This document shows positions 47,654-56,911 of a DNA stretch of 64,000 nt, piece by piece. Where the stretch lies: positions 22,945 through 86,944 of the forward strand of contig NZ_JAGXFK010000036.1 in the NCBI RefSeq assembly GCF_024637375.1, in the 5' to 3' direction. The notes under the pieces are model-generated. The model saw only the letters and a list, made by a program, of their open reading frames with translations. It was not told the DNA's origin and did not search any database. The stretch comes from Sediminimonas sp. (GTDB lineage: Bacteria; Pseudomonadota; Alphaproteobacteria; Rhodobacterales; Rhodobacteraceae). A program made the position numbers and the translations under genes. How positions within the stretch are numbered: position 1 is the stretch's first letter; each line of letters opens with the position of its first letter.

Positions 47654-49309
47654 ATGAAACTCAATTTTTTGCCATTTCGCCGTCCAAACCGCCCGACCCT
47701 GACGCCGCTCGCACTGAACGTCGTTGCTGCCACGTTCATCATGGCGGTTTACAACCACACCTTCTGGACCGTTGCCGCCGATGCGTATGACCATGCGCTG
47801 ATACCGCAGCTTACCATCGGTCTGTCGGTATGGGCGCTTACCCTGCTTGTATTGACTGTGCTGGGTTTCCGGTGGCTGCAAAAGCCCGTCCTGGCATTTC
47901 TTCTGATCCTGTCTGCGGTCACCTCGTGGTACATGGATACGCTGGGCGTCTTCATCGACCGCAACATGATCCAGAATGCCGCGACAACAACGGTGAACGA
48001 GGCCAAGCACCTGATCACCCCCGCGTTCATTCGGCATGTCGCGCTTTTCGGCGTGCTTCCTGCGATTGGCGTCTACTGGGTGCGGCTGCGACAGCCGGGA
48101 TTGTGGCGCAACGCCTGGACCACGGTTGCCACCGCCGTGGCCTGCGTCATGCTTTTTGCCGGGTTTTTTCTGGTCGATCTGAAGAGCAAGGCAACCGTGC
48201 TGCGCGAGCGTAAGGATCTGGCGGCCTCCATCCAGCCGCTTGCGCCAATGTCAGGGGCGCTGCGCTACGCAAAATTGATGCTTGTCACACGCCGTGTCAC
48301 CGTGGCGGAAGTTGGCCGGGATGCCCGCAAGGGGCCGCTTCTGGCATCCGCGCAAAAACCGGTCGTGACCATTATCGTCGCCGGCGAAACCGCCCGCGCG
48401 CAGAACTTTGGCATCGATGGCTATAGCCGTGACACAACCCCGGAACTTGCGAAGCACGACATCATAAATTTTTCTGATACCGAAAGCTGCGGCACGGCCA
48501 CCGCGACTTCCTTGCCGTGCATGTTCTCCCGCTTTGACCGGCGTGGATACTCCTTTCGAAACGGCATCAGCAACGAGAACCTGCTGGATGTGCTTTCACA
48601 TGCCGGCTTCGATGTGGAATGGTGGGAAAACAACACCGGGGACAAGTCAATCGCGGATCGCGTCAAGACACGGCGCTTTACCGATCTGAAGGATCCGGAA
48701 CATTGTCAGCAGGGCGAATGTATCGACTCGATCTTTCTCGATGCGCTTCGCGAAAGGGTGGCCACGATCGAGACCGATACCGTCCTCGTCCTGCACCAGA
48801 TCGGCAGCCACGGTCCGGCATATTTCCTGCGTTACCCGCCCGAGATGGAACGCTTTGCGCCTGCTTGCAACACCGCGGAATTCGATGATTGCAAGGTTGA
48901 GCAGATAGTCAATGCCTACGACAACACCATCGCCTATACCGATTACATCCTCGCACGGGTGATGGATACTCTCGATGCGCAGGACAGCATCATTCCGGCA
49001 CTGATCTATGTGTCGGATCATGGCGAATCTCTTGGTGAAAGCGGCCTCTTCCTGCACGGCGCACCATATTTCATGGCCCCCGAGGAGCAGACACATGTGC
49101 CCATGCTCATGTGGTTTTCCGAACGTTTCAAATCCACGCTGAGGGTAGATGACGGGTGTCTTCGAAACAGGGCGCAAGCGCCCGTGAGCCACGACAACCT
49201 GTTTCACACGGTGCTGGGCCTGCTCGACGTTCAAACCCGGGCGCGTCAGGTCGACCATGACCTGACCGCGGGGTGCCACAAGACAGCCGCACTGGGGCCG
49301 GGCGAATGA
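47654..49309 (+). CDS. eptA: Phosphoethanolamine--lipid A transferase (EptA-like)
   Basis: TIIVAGETARAQNFGIDGYSRDTTPELAKHDIINFSDTESCGTATATSLPCMFS; ALIYVSDHGESLGESGLFLHGAPYFMAPEEQTHVPMLMW. Confidence 0.94.
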   Translation: MKLNFLPFRRPNRPTLTPLALNVVAATFIMAVYNHTFWTVAADAYDHALIPQLTIGLSVWALTLLVLTVLGFRWLQKPVLAFLLILSAVTSWYMDTLGVFIDRNMIQNAATTTVNEAKHLITPAFIRHVALFGVLPAIGVYWVRLRQPGLWRNAWTTVATAVACVMLFAGFFLVDLKSKATVLRERKDLAASIQPLAPMSGALRYAKLMLVTRRVTVAEVGRDARKGPLLASAQKPVVTIIVAGETARAQNFGIDGYSRDTTPELAKHDIINFSDTESCGTATATSLPCMFSRFDRRGYSFRNGISNENLLDVLSHAGFDVEWWENNTGDKSIADRVKTRRFTDLKDPEHCQQGECIDSIFLDALRERVATIETDTVLVLHQIGSHGPAYFLRYPPEMERFAPACNTAEFDDCKVEQIVNAYDNTIAYTDYILARVMDTLDAQDSIIPALIYVSDHGESLGESGLFLHGAPYFMAPEEQTHVPMLMWFSERFKSTLRVDDGCLRNRAQAPVSHDNLFHTVLGLLDVQTRARQVDHDLTAGCHKTAALGPGE

Positions 49310-49686
49310 CGCCGCGACCCAGACCGCCGCGCGTGCGCGGCGTGCGCCATTTCTTCGCCGCACTGGGCTATTCGCTGGCCGGCGCGCGGCGGCTTTGGCG
49401 CGAGACCGCGGTCCGCCACGAGGCCGCCGGCGGGGCCGCGATGCTGTTGGCGCTGCTGCTGCTGGGCGCGTCGGCGGCGCAACTGGTGGCCTTCGGCGCG
49501 CTATTCGCCGTTCTGGTCGCGGTCGAGGCGATCAACACCGCGATCGAGATCATCGCCGACCGGCTGTCGCCGGAGTGGTCGGAATTCGCCCGCGACGCCA
49601 AGGACCTGGGTTCTTTCGCGGCCGCGTGCATCATGGTCGCGCACGGGCTGCTGCTGGCGCTGGTGGCCTGGAAGGCGTTTTCCTGA
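49306..49686 (+). CDS. dgkA: Diacylglycerol kinase
   Basis: AGARRLWRETAVRHEAAGG; LVAVEAINTAIEIIADRLSPEWSEFARDAKDLGSFAA. Confidence 0.93.
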   Translation: MTPRPRPPRVRGVRHFFAALGYSLAGARRLWRETAVRHEAAGGAAMLLALLLLGASAAQLVAFGALFAVLVAVEAINTAIEIIADRLSPEWSEFARDAKDLGSFAAACIMVAHGLLLALVAWKAFS

Positions 49687-49793
49687 GCGCGCCCCGCGGG
49701 CGGGCCGGGTATTGATCCGCGCGCGCAAAGGGCCTAACTGCCTGCCGCGCGGGGCCGCGCCACCCTGCCCGCGCGAATCGAAAGGCCGCCGCG

Positions 49794-50891
49794 ATGATCC
49801 AGACACCCTGCTACCTGATCGACAAGGCGCGGATGCTGCCCAACATGGAGCGCATCGCCTGGCTGCGCGCGGCGTCGGGTGCGAAATCGCTGCTGGCGCT
49901 CAAGTGTTTCGCCACCTGGTCGGTGTTCGATTTCATGGCGCAGTACATGGACGGCACGACCTCGTCCTCGCTTTACGAGGCGCGGCTGGGGGCCGAGAAA
50001 TTCGGCGGCGAGACGCACGCCTATTCGGTGGTCTGGGCCGATGACGAGATGGCGCCGGTCCTGGCGCTGTCCGACAAGGTGATCTTCAACACAAGCGGGC
50101 AACTGCAACGCTTCGCCGACATCTCGTCCGGGCACGCGCGCGGGCTGCGCGTCAATCCCGGCGTCAGCACCTCGGAGTTCGACCTGGCCGATCCGTCGCG
50201 CCCCTTCTCAAGGCTGGGCGAACACGACCCGGCGCAAATCGACCCGGTCACCGGCATGATCAGCGGGTTGATGTTCCACAACAACTGCGAGAATGCCGAT
50301 TTCGACCGCTTCGACGCGATGCTGACCCATATCGAGGACCGTTTCGGGCACCTGATCGACCGCATGGAATGGATCAGCCTCGGCGGCGGCATCCACTTCA
50401 CCGGCGAGGGCTATCCGCTGGAGCGGCTCGCCGAGCGGCTCAAGCGGTTCGCCGGCGAGCACGGCGTGCAGGTCTACCTCGAACCCGGCGAGGCGGCGAT
50501 CACCAACTCCACCACGCTGGAGGTCACGGTGCTCGACACCATGTTCAACGGCCGCAACCTGGCCATCGTGGATGCGTCGATCGAGGCGCACATGCTCGAT
50601 CTTCTGGTCTACCGCGAAACCGCGCGCGTGGGCGACGACAGCGGCGAACAGGAGTGGATGATCTGCGGCAAGTCCTGCCTGGCCGGCGACATCTTCGGCA
50701 CCGCGCGCCTTGCCGCGCCGCTGCGCCCGGGCGACCGGCTATCGGTGCACGACGCGGGCGGTTACACCATGGTCAAGAAAAACTGGTTCAACGGCGTGAA
50801 AATGCCCGCGATCGCCGTGCGTGAACTGGACGGTACCACGCGCGTGGTGCGCGATTTCGGATACGACGATTTCGTCGCCGCGCTGTCGTGA
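49794..50891 (+). CDS. nspC: Carboxynorspermidine decarboxylase
   Basis: IQTPCYLIDKARMLPNMERIAWLRAASGAKSLLALKCFATWSVFDFM; LRVNPGVSTSEFDLADP. Confidence 0.93.
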   Translation: MIQTPCYLIDKARMLPNMERIAWLRAASGAKSLLALKCFATWSVFDFMAQYMDGTTSSSLYEARLGAEKFGGETHAYSVVWADDEMAPVLALSDKVIFNTSGQLQRFADISSGHARGLRVNPGVSTSEFDLADPSRPFSRLGEHDPAQIDPVTGMISGLMFHNNCENADFDRFDAMLTHIEDRFGHLIDRMEWISLGGGIHFTGEGYPLERLAERLKRFAGEHGVQVYLEPGEAAITNSTTLEVTVLDTMFNGRNLAIVDASIEAHMLDLLVYRETARVGDDSGEQEWMICGKSCLAGDIFGTARLAAPLRPGDRLSVHDAGGYTMVKKNWFNGVKMPAIAVRELDGTTRVVRDFGYDDFVAALS

Positions 50892-50940
50892 CCGGCGGCG
50901 CCGGGGTGCGCATCCATGACCCCACACAACGGAGGCTGAC

Positions 50941-52185
50941 ATGAAACGAAACGTGCTCATCATCGGCGCAGGCGGCGTGGCGCAGGTGAGCGCCCACAAA
51001 TGCGCACAACACAACGACGAGCTGGGCGACATCCACATCGCCAGCCGCACGGTGGCGAAATGCGACGCCATCATCGACAGCATCCGCGACAAGGGCAGCA
51101 TGAAGGTGGATGGCGTGCTGCGCGCCCACGCCATCGACGCCACCGACAGCGCCGCGGTCGCCGCGCTGATCCGGCAGACCGGGGCGCAGATCGTCATCAA
51201 CGTGGGATCGGCCTTCGTCAACATGCATGTGCTCGACGCCTGCCTGGAAACCGGCGCGGCCTACATGGACACCGCCATTCACGAAGAGCCCGACAAGATC
51301 TGCGAAACCCCGCCGTGGTATGCCAACTACGAATGGAAACGCCGCGACGCTTGCGCCGAAAAGGGCGTCAGCGCGATCCTTGGCGTGGGCTTCGACCCCG
51401 GGGTGGTCAACGCCTATGCGCGGCTGGCGATCGACGAGCATCTCGACGACGTGCACAGCATCGACATCGTCGATATCAACGCCGGTTCGCACGGCAAGTA
51501 TTTCGCTACCAATTTCGACCCCGAGATCAACTTCCGCGAATTCACCGGCACCGTCTACAGTTGGCAGAACGGCGCCTGGCAATCCAACAGCATGTTCGAG
51601 GTCGGCAAGACCTGGGATCTGCCCGTGGTCGGGCAGCAGCAGGCCTACATGACCGGACATGACGAGGTACATTCGCTGGCCACCAATTACCCGCAGGCCG
51701 ACGTGCGGTTCTGGATGGGCTTCGGCGAGCGCTATATCACGGTGTTCAACGTGCTCAACAACCTCGGGCTCTTGTCCGAGCATCCCGTCACCACCGCCGA
51801 AGGGGTCGAGGTGGTGCCGCTCAAGGTGGTCAAGGCGGTGCTGCCGGACCCGTCGAGCCTGGCGCCCGACTACACCGGCAAGACCTGCATCGGCGACCTG
51901 GTGCGCGGGCTCAAGGACGGCGCCGAAACAGAGGTCTTCGTCTACAACGTGGCCGACCACGCCGACGCCTATGCCGAGGTCGGCAGCCAGGGCATTTCCT
52001 ATACCGCCGGCGTGCCGCCGGTGGCCGCGGCGCGGCTGATCGCGCGCGGGGACTGGGACACCGGCGCGATGGTCAATGTCGAGGAACTGGACCCGAAACC
52101 GTTTCTGACCCTGCTCGACGACATGGGCCTGCCAACCCGGGTGCGCGATGCACGCGGCGACCGCCCCTGGAACGCCGACGCCTGA
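50941..52185 (+). CDS. Carboxynorspermidine synthase / saccharopine dehydrogenase-like
   Basis: MKRNVLIIGAGGVAQVSAHKCAQHNDELGDIHIASRTVAKCDAI; paired with NspC. Confidence 0.93.
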   Translation: MKRNVLIIGAGGVAQVSAHKCAQHNDELGDIHIASRTVAKCDAIIDSIRDKGSMKVDGVLRAHAIDATDSAAVAALIRQTGAQIVINVGSAFVNMHVLDACLETGAAYMDTAIHEEPDKICETPPWYANYEWKRRDACAEKGVSAILGVGFDPGVVNAYARLAIDEHLDDVHSIDIVDINAGSHGKYFATNFDPEINFREFTGTVYSWQNGAWQSNSMFEVGKTWDLPVVGQQQAYMTGHDEVHSLATNYPQADVRFWMGFGERYITVFNVLNNLGLLSEHPVTTAEGVEVVPLKVVKAVLPDPSSLAPDYTGKTCIGDLVRGLKDGAETEVFVYNVADHADAYAEVGSQGISYTAGVPPVAAARLIARGDWDTGAMVNVEELDPKPFLTLLDDMGLPTRVRDARGDRPWNADA

Positions 52186-52208
52186 GCGTGCCGCACCGCC
52201 CCGGCATG

Positions 52209-52242
52209 AAAAGGCCCCGCCGGCGCATTGGCCGGCGGGGCC
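52209..52242 (-). terminator. Strong terminator hairpin between convergent genes
   Basis: 12-bp perfect stem ggccccgccggc-gcattg-gccggcggggcc followed by TTTT on the minus strand. Confidence 0.8.
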
Positions 52243-52264
52243 CTGCCCTCGCTGCGTGCCCGGC

Positions 52265-53428
52265 TCAGGCGACGGGCATGCGCCGCTCGGCCACCTCGGC
52301 CAGCCAACTGCACCCGGCCGGGATCGCCTGGTCGTTGAAGTTGTATTCGGGGTGGTGGACCATCGCCGTGTCGCCGTTGCCGATCAGGATATAGGCGCCG
52401 GGGCGTTCTTCCAGCATGAAGGCGAAATCCTCGCCGCCCATGACCAGCGGCGCGTCGGTGCAGGTGCCGCTGACGGTGCGGGCCACATCGGCGGCGAATT
52501 CGGTCTGTTCCTCGCTGTTGACCATCACCGGGTAACCGCGGTGGTAATCGACAGTGGCGCGCGCGCCGAAGGTGGCGGCGGTGCCCTCGCAGATGGCGCG
52601 CAGGCGCGTCTCGGCCAGGTCGCGCATCGCGGGGCTGAGCGTGCGCACGGTGCCGCGCAGGTGCACCCGCTGCGGGATCACGTTGAAGGCGGTCGAGGAC
52701 GTCTCGAACGCGGTGACCGAGACGACGACCTGTTCCACCGGGTCGGCGTTGCGGCTGGCGATGGTTTGCAGCGCCAGAACCGTGTGGCTGGCCACCACGG
52801 TGCTGTCGATGGTCTCGTGCGGCTTGGCGGCGTGGCCGCCCTTGCCCTCGATCACGATGTCGAACTGGTCGGTCGCGGCAAAGAAGGCGCCGGCGCGGAT
52901 GGCGAACTCGCCCACCGGCTTGCCGGGCCAGTTGTGCATGCCATAGACCTCCTGGATGCCCCAGCGTTTCATCAGGTCGTCGTCGCACATCGCCCGGGCC
53001 CCGGCGCCGCCTTCTTCGGCGGGCTGGAAGATCAACACCACGGTGCCGTCGAAATTGCGCGTCTCGGCAAGGTAGTGTGCCGCGCCCAGCAACATCGCGG
53101 TGTGCCCGTCATGGCCGCAGGCATGCATGGCGCCCGCGGTCTTGCTGGCATAGTCCAGCCCGGTCTGTTCGTGAATCGGCAGCGCATCCATGTCGGCGCG
53201 CAGCCCGATCACCTTGCCCGAGCCGCTCTCGCGGCCCCGGATCACGCCGACGACGCCGGTCTGGCCGATACCGGTCTCCACCTCGTCGCAGCCGAATTCG
53301 CGCAGCTTGTCGGCCACCACGCCGGCAGTACGGTGAACCTCGTAGAGGATCTCGGGATTCTCGTGGAAATCCCGCCGCCAGGCGGTGATCTCGTCATGCA
53401 GTTCGGCAAATCGGTTCTTGACCGGCAT
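52265..53428 (-). CDS. M20 family amidohydrolase (hippurate hydrolase-like)
   Basis: WRRDFHENPEILYEVHRTAGVVADKLREFGCDEVETGIGQTGVVGVIRG; MHACGHDGHTAMLLGAA; MGGEDFAFML. Confidence 0.94.
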   Translation of the reverse strand: MPVKNRFAELHDEITAWRRDFHENPEILYEVHRTAGVVADKLREFGCDEVETGIGQTGVVGVIRGRESGSGKVIGLRADMDALPIHEQTGLDYASKTAGAMHACGHDGHTAMLLGAAHYLAETRNFDGTVVLIFQPAEEGGAGARAMCDDDLMKRWGIQEVYGMHNWPGKPVGEFAIRAGAFFAATDQFDIVIEGKGGHAAKPHETIDSTVVASHTVLALQTIASRNADPVEQVVVSVTAFETSSTAFNVIPQRVHLRGTVRTLSPAMRDLAETRLRAICEGTAATFGARATVDYHRGYPVMVNSEEQTEFAADVARTVSGTCTDAPLVMGGEDFAFMLEERPGAYILIGNGDTAMVHHPEYNFNDQAIPAGCSWLAEVAERRMPVA

Positions 53429-53532
53429 CGGCGTGCTCTCCTGTTTGTTCACACATTCGTCCTGCCGCAAGGTGGCGCAAAGCGCAGGGCGCGGCAAGAG
53501 GGCAACGCCATCCCCCGATCGCCGCCGCCGTG

Positions 53533-53596
53533 CTTCATCTTTCCCGAAATACTCCGGGGGAGTCGCCCGGAACGGGCGACGGGGGCAGCGCCCCCG
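53533..53596. repeat. Intergenic palindromic repeat, copy 2
   Basis: cttcatctttcccgaaatactccgggggagtcgcccggaacgggcgacgggggcagcgccccc; shares cccgggggagtcg...cgggggcagcgccccc architecture with 44253-44317. Confidence 0.6.
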
Positions 53597-53628
53597 CCCG
53601 GGCCGACAGCGATGGCGTCGCGCGGCGC

Positions 53629-54795
53629 CTAACCCGCGCGCAGCTTTTTCAGCAGCCCGCGCATGAAGTCGTGCCCGGCCTCGAACTGCGCGCGGGTGAT
53701 GTACTCGTCGGGCTGATGCGCCTGCCCGATGTCACCGGGGCCGCAGACCACGGCGGAATATCCCGCGCGCTGGAACTGCCCCGCCTCGGTGCCGTAGCTG
53801 ACGACATGGGCGGCGTTGTCGCCGGTTACACTGCGCACCAGCCGTTCGGCCGCGCCGTCGGGCTCGGGCTTCAGGCCGGGGACGTTGAACGTCTCGGTGA
53901 TCTCGATATGCGCCTCGGGGCGGACGGTCTGCATGTCCGCCTCGATGCGGCGCACCTCGTCGAGGTAGCGATCGCGCCAGTCTTCGGGCTCCTCGCCCGG
54001 GACGACGCGAAAATCCATGCCGAAGCGGCACTCCTTGGCGGTGATGTTGTGGGCGGTGCCGCCGGTGATCGTGCCCACATGCAGCGTGGTCCAGGGCGGG
54101 TGGAACATCGCCGCCAGATCGCCCGGCGTGGCGGCCATGTTGCGGGCGTTCATGCGGTTGGCCCAGTCGATGAGCCGGGCGCCCTGCATGATCGCGTTGA
54201 CGCCTTCGTGCATGATCGACGAATGCACCTCGAAGCCGACGACCCGGGTGTCGAACCCCCGCCCGCCCTTGTGGCCGGTCACCGCCTGCATCATCGACGG
54301 CTCGCCCACGATCACGGCGTCGGCGCGCGGCAGGCGTTCGTGCATTGCGGCGATCATAGGCGGCGCGCCGACGCAGCCGACCTCTTCGTCATAGCTCAGC
54401 GCCAGTTGCAGCGGGCGGTTGACGCCGGCGTGGTTGGCCTCGACCAGCGCCCAGATCGCCAGCGCGTCAAAGCCTTTCATGTCGACGCAGCCGCGGCCGA
54501 AATACTTGTCGTCGCGCTCGGTCACCGTGAACGGGTCCGACGCCCAGGGCTGCCCGTCCACCGGCACCACGTCGGTATGCCCCGACAGCACCACGCCGCC
54601 ATCGGCCTCGGGCCCGACATGGGCAAACAGCGCCGCCTTCTGGTTGTCGGGGCTGTAGCGGCGGTGCGCAATGATGCCGTGCCCGGAAAGGTAATCGTCG
54701 ACCCAGTCGACCAGGGGAAGGTTGCTGTCGCGGCTGACGGTGGGAAAGCTCACCAGCTTTTCCATCAGCTCGAACGGCGTCAGGCGCACGGGCAT
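53629..54795 (-). CDS. argE: Acetylornithine deacetylase (ArgE-like M20 peptidase)
   Basis: ELMEKLVSFPTVSRDSNLPLVDWVDDYL; VVLSGHTDVVPVDGQPWASDPFTVTERDDKYFGRGCVDMKGF. Confidence 0.92.
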   Translation of the reverse strand: MPVRLTPFELMEKLVSFPTVSRDSNLPLVDWVDDYLSGHGIIAHRRYSPDNQKAALFAHVGPEADGGVVLSGHTDVVPVDGQPWASDPFTVTERDDKYFGRGCVDMKGFDALAIWALVEANHAGVNRPLQLALSYDEEVGCVGAPPMIAAMHERLPRADAVIVGEPSMMQAVTGHKGGRGFDTRVVGFEVHSSIMHEGVNAIMQGARLIDWANRMNARNMAATPGDLAAMFHPPWTTLHVGTITGGTAHNITAKECRFGMDFRVVPGEEPEDWRDRYLDEVRRIEADMQTVRPEAHIEITETFNVPGLKPEPDGAAERLVRSVTGDNAAHVVSYGTEAGQFQRAGYSAVVCGPGDIGQAHQPDEYITRAQFEAGHDFMRGLLKKLRAG

Positions 54796-54808
54796 GTCGG
54801 GGCCTTTC

Positions 54809-56629
54809 TCAATATCCGCTGTCGGTGGTCAGCACATGATGCCCCGGCCCGACCTCTTCGTAGCGCGACGGCTCGGGCTCGTAATCCAGCGGGTGGATCG
54901 GCGACGGGATCGGCTTGAAATTCAGGTCTTTTTCGGTCTTGCGACGCGCCGGGTCGGCCACCGGGACCGCCTTCATCAACGCCTGCGTATAGGGGTGGCG
55001 GGGGTCTTCGAACACCGCGCGGCGGGGGCCCATCTCGACGATGCGGCCCAGGTACATCACCCCCACGTCGTGGCTGACACGTTCCACCACCGCCATGTCG
55101 TGGCTGATGAACAGGTAGGACAGCCCCAGGTCGGCCTGCAATTCCATCATCAGGTTGAGCACCTGCGCCTGCACGCTGACATCCAGCGCGCTGACCGATT
55201 CGTCGGCGACGATCAGCTTGGGATTGAGTGCCAGCGCCCGCGCGATCGCCACGCGCTGGCGCTGCCCGCCCGACAACTCGTGCGGGAACCGCCGCATGAA
55301 GGTGCGCGGCAGTTCCACCCGGTCGAACAGCATCTCGACACGCTTGGTCAGGTCCGCGCCCTTGTGCGAGGCGAAGTTCCACATCGGTTCGGCCACCTGG
55401 TCGGACAGTTGCATCTGCGGGTTGAGCGAGGCGAACGGGTCCTGGAACACCATCTGCATGTCGACCCGGGCGCGGCGCAGGTCGCTGGGCGCCAACGCCA
55501 TCATGTCGCGCCCGCCAAGCTCGATCGCGCCGGACTGCGGTTCGACCAGCCGCAGGATCGAGCGCCCCGCGGTGGACTTGCCACAACCGGATTCACCCAC
55601 CAGACTCAGCGTGCGGCCACGGTTTATTGTAAACGACACATCCTCGACCGCGTGTACCTTGGCCACCGTGCGCCGGAAAAAGCCGCCCTTGACCGCGAAT
55701 CGGGTGGTCAGGTTGCGCACCTTCAGCAGCGGCTCGGTGGTGCCGGGGATGGGGCGCACGTCCTGGTCGGAGACGCCGAGCAGGCGCATCGGCTCGGGCA
55801 GGTCCTTGCCGTTCATCTCGCCCAGCTTGGGCACCGCCGCCAGCAGCGCCTTGGTATAGTCATGCTGCGGGTCCGCGAATATCTGCTCGACCGAACCTTC
55901 CTCGACCTTGTTGCCGCGGAACATCACCACCACGCGGTCGGCCATCTGCGCCACCACCGCCATGTCGTGGGTGATGAACATCACCGCGGTGCCGGTTTCG
56001 CGCTTGAGCCGGTCCATCAGCGCCAGGATCTCGGCCTGGATGGTCACGTCGAGCGCCGTCGTGGGTTCGTCGGCGATCAGCAGCCGCGGCCGGCATGCCA
56101 TGGCCATGGCGATCACCACGCGCTGGCGCATGCCGCCCGACAGCTCGTGCGGGTATTGCTTGAGCCGCGCCTCGGGTTCGGGGATGCGTACCTCGCGCAT
56201 CAATTCAAGCGCCCGCGCCCGGGCCTGCCGGCGGTCCATCCCGCGGTGCACGCGCAACCCTTCGGTCAACTGCCGGCCGATGGTGAACACCGGGTTGAGC
56301 GCCGTCATCGGCTCCTGGAAGATCATGCCGATCTCGTTGCCGCGGATGGTGCGCATCAGGCTCTGCGGGGTCTTGACCAGGTCGGTCTCGCCGCGGTCCT
56401 TGCGGTCGAACAGGATGCGCCCGCCGGCGATCTTTCCGCCGCCGAATTCGACCAGGCGCATCAGAGACAGGCTCGACACCGACTAGCCCGACCCGGATTC
56501 GCCCACGATGCAGACGGTCTCGCCCGGCTGAACGGAAAACGAGATGTCCTCGACCCCGACGACCTCGCCGTCCTTGGTCTGGAACTCGACCCGCAGGTTG
56601 CGGATGTCGACGATCGGCTGATCCAGCAT
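54809..56629 (-). pseudogene. Oligopeptide ABC transporter ATP-binding protein (tandem NBDs, DppDF-like) with in-frame TAG in the first Walker A
   Basis: MLDQPIVDIRNLRVEFQTKDGEVVGVEDISFSVQPGETVCIVGESGSG*SVSSLSLMRLVEFGGGK... (TAG at 56483-56485, minus strand); second NBD intact GESGCGKSTAGRSILRL. Confidence 0.88.
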
Positions 56630-56911
56630 CGAGACCACCTTGTTGAGGGAACCTGTTCGATATTCAAGCTACAGACAGCGCAGCGACACTGTCAAACCGG
56701 TTTAGCGGCACGGTCGGTTCCGAAACGCCCTTGCTTTTTCACCTCAGTTTGATTGTGATGAACCGGACCGCGGGGGATGGTCAGGGCCGGAACACCCGAA
56801 TAACAGGGGCGGCCCTTTTCGTTTTCGTTTCTCGCGGGCCCCCTGATGCCGGGCGCCGCCCGGCATCGTGCAACAAGAGACACGCAAGATGTGTCCAACA
56901 CGGAGGATGAA

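Noticed and set aside
56483-56485. TAG at an invariant Lys as pyrrolysine coding
   Set aside because: No pyl genes seen, the family is not a Pyl user, and AAG to TAG is a single substitution; nonsense mutation or error is much more likely.
54722-56752. + strand ORF of 676 aa opposite the ABC ATPase
   Set aside because: Antisense to clear tandem NBD protein.
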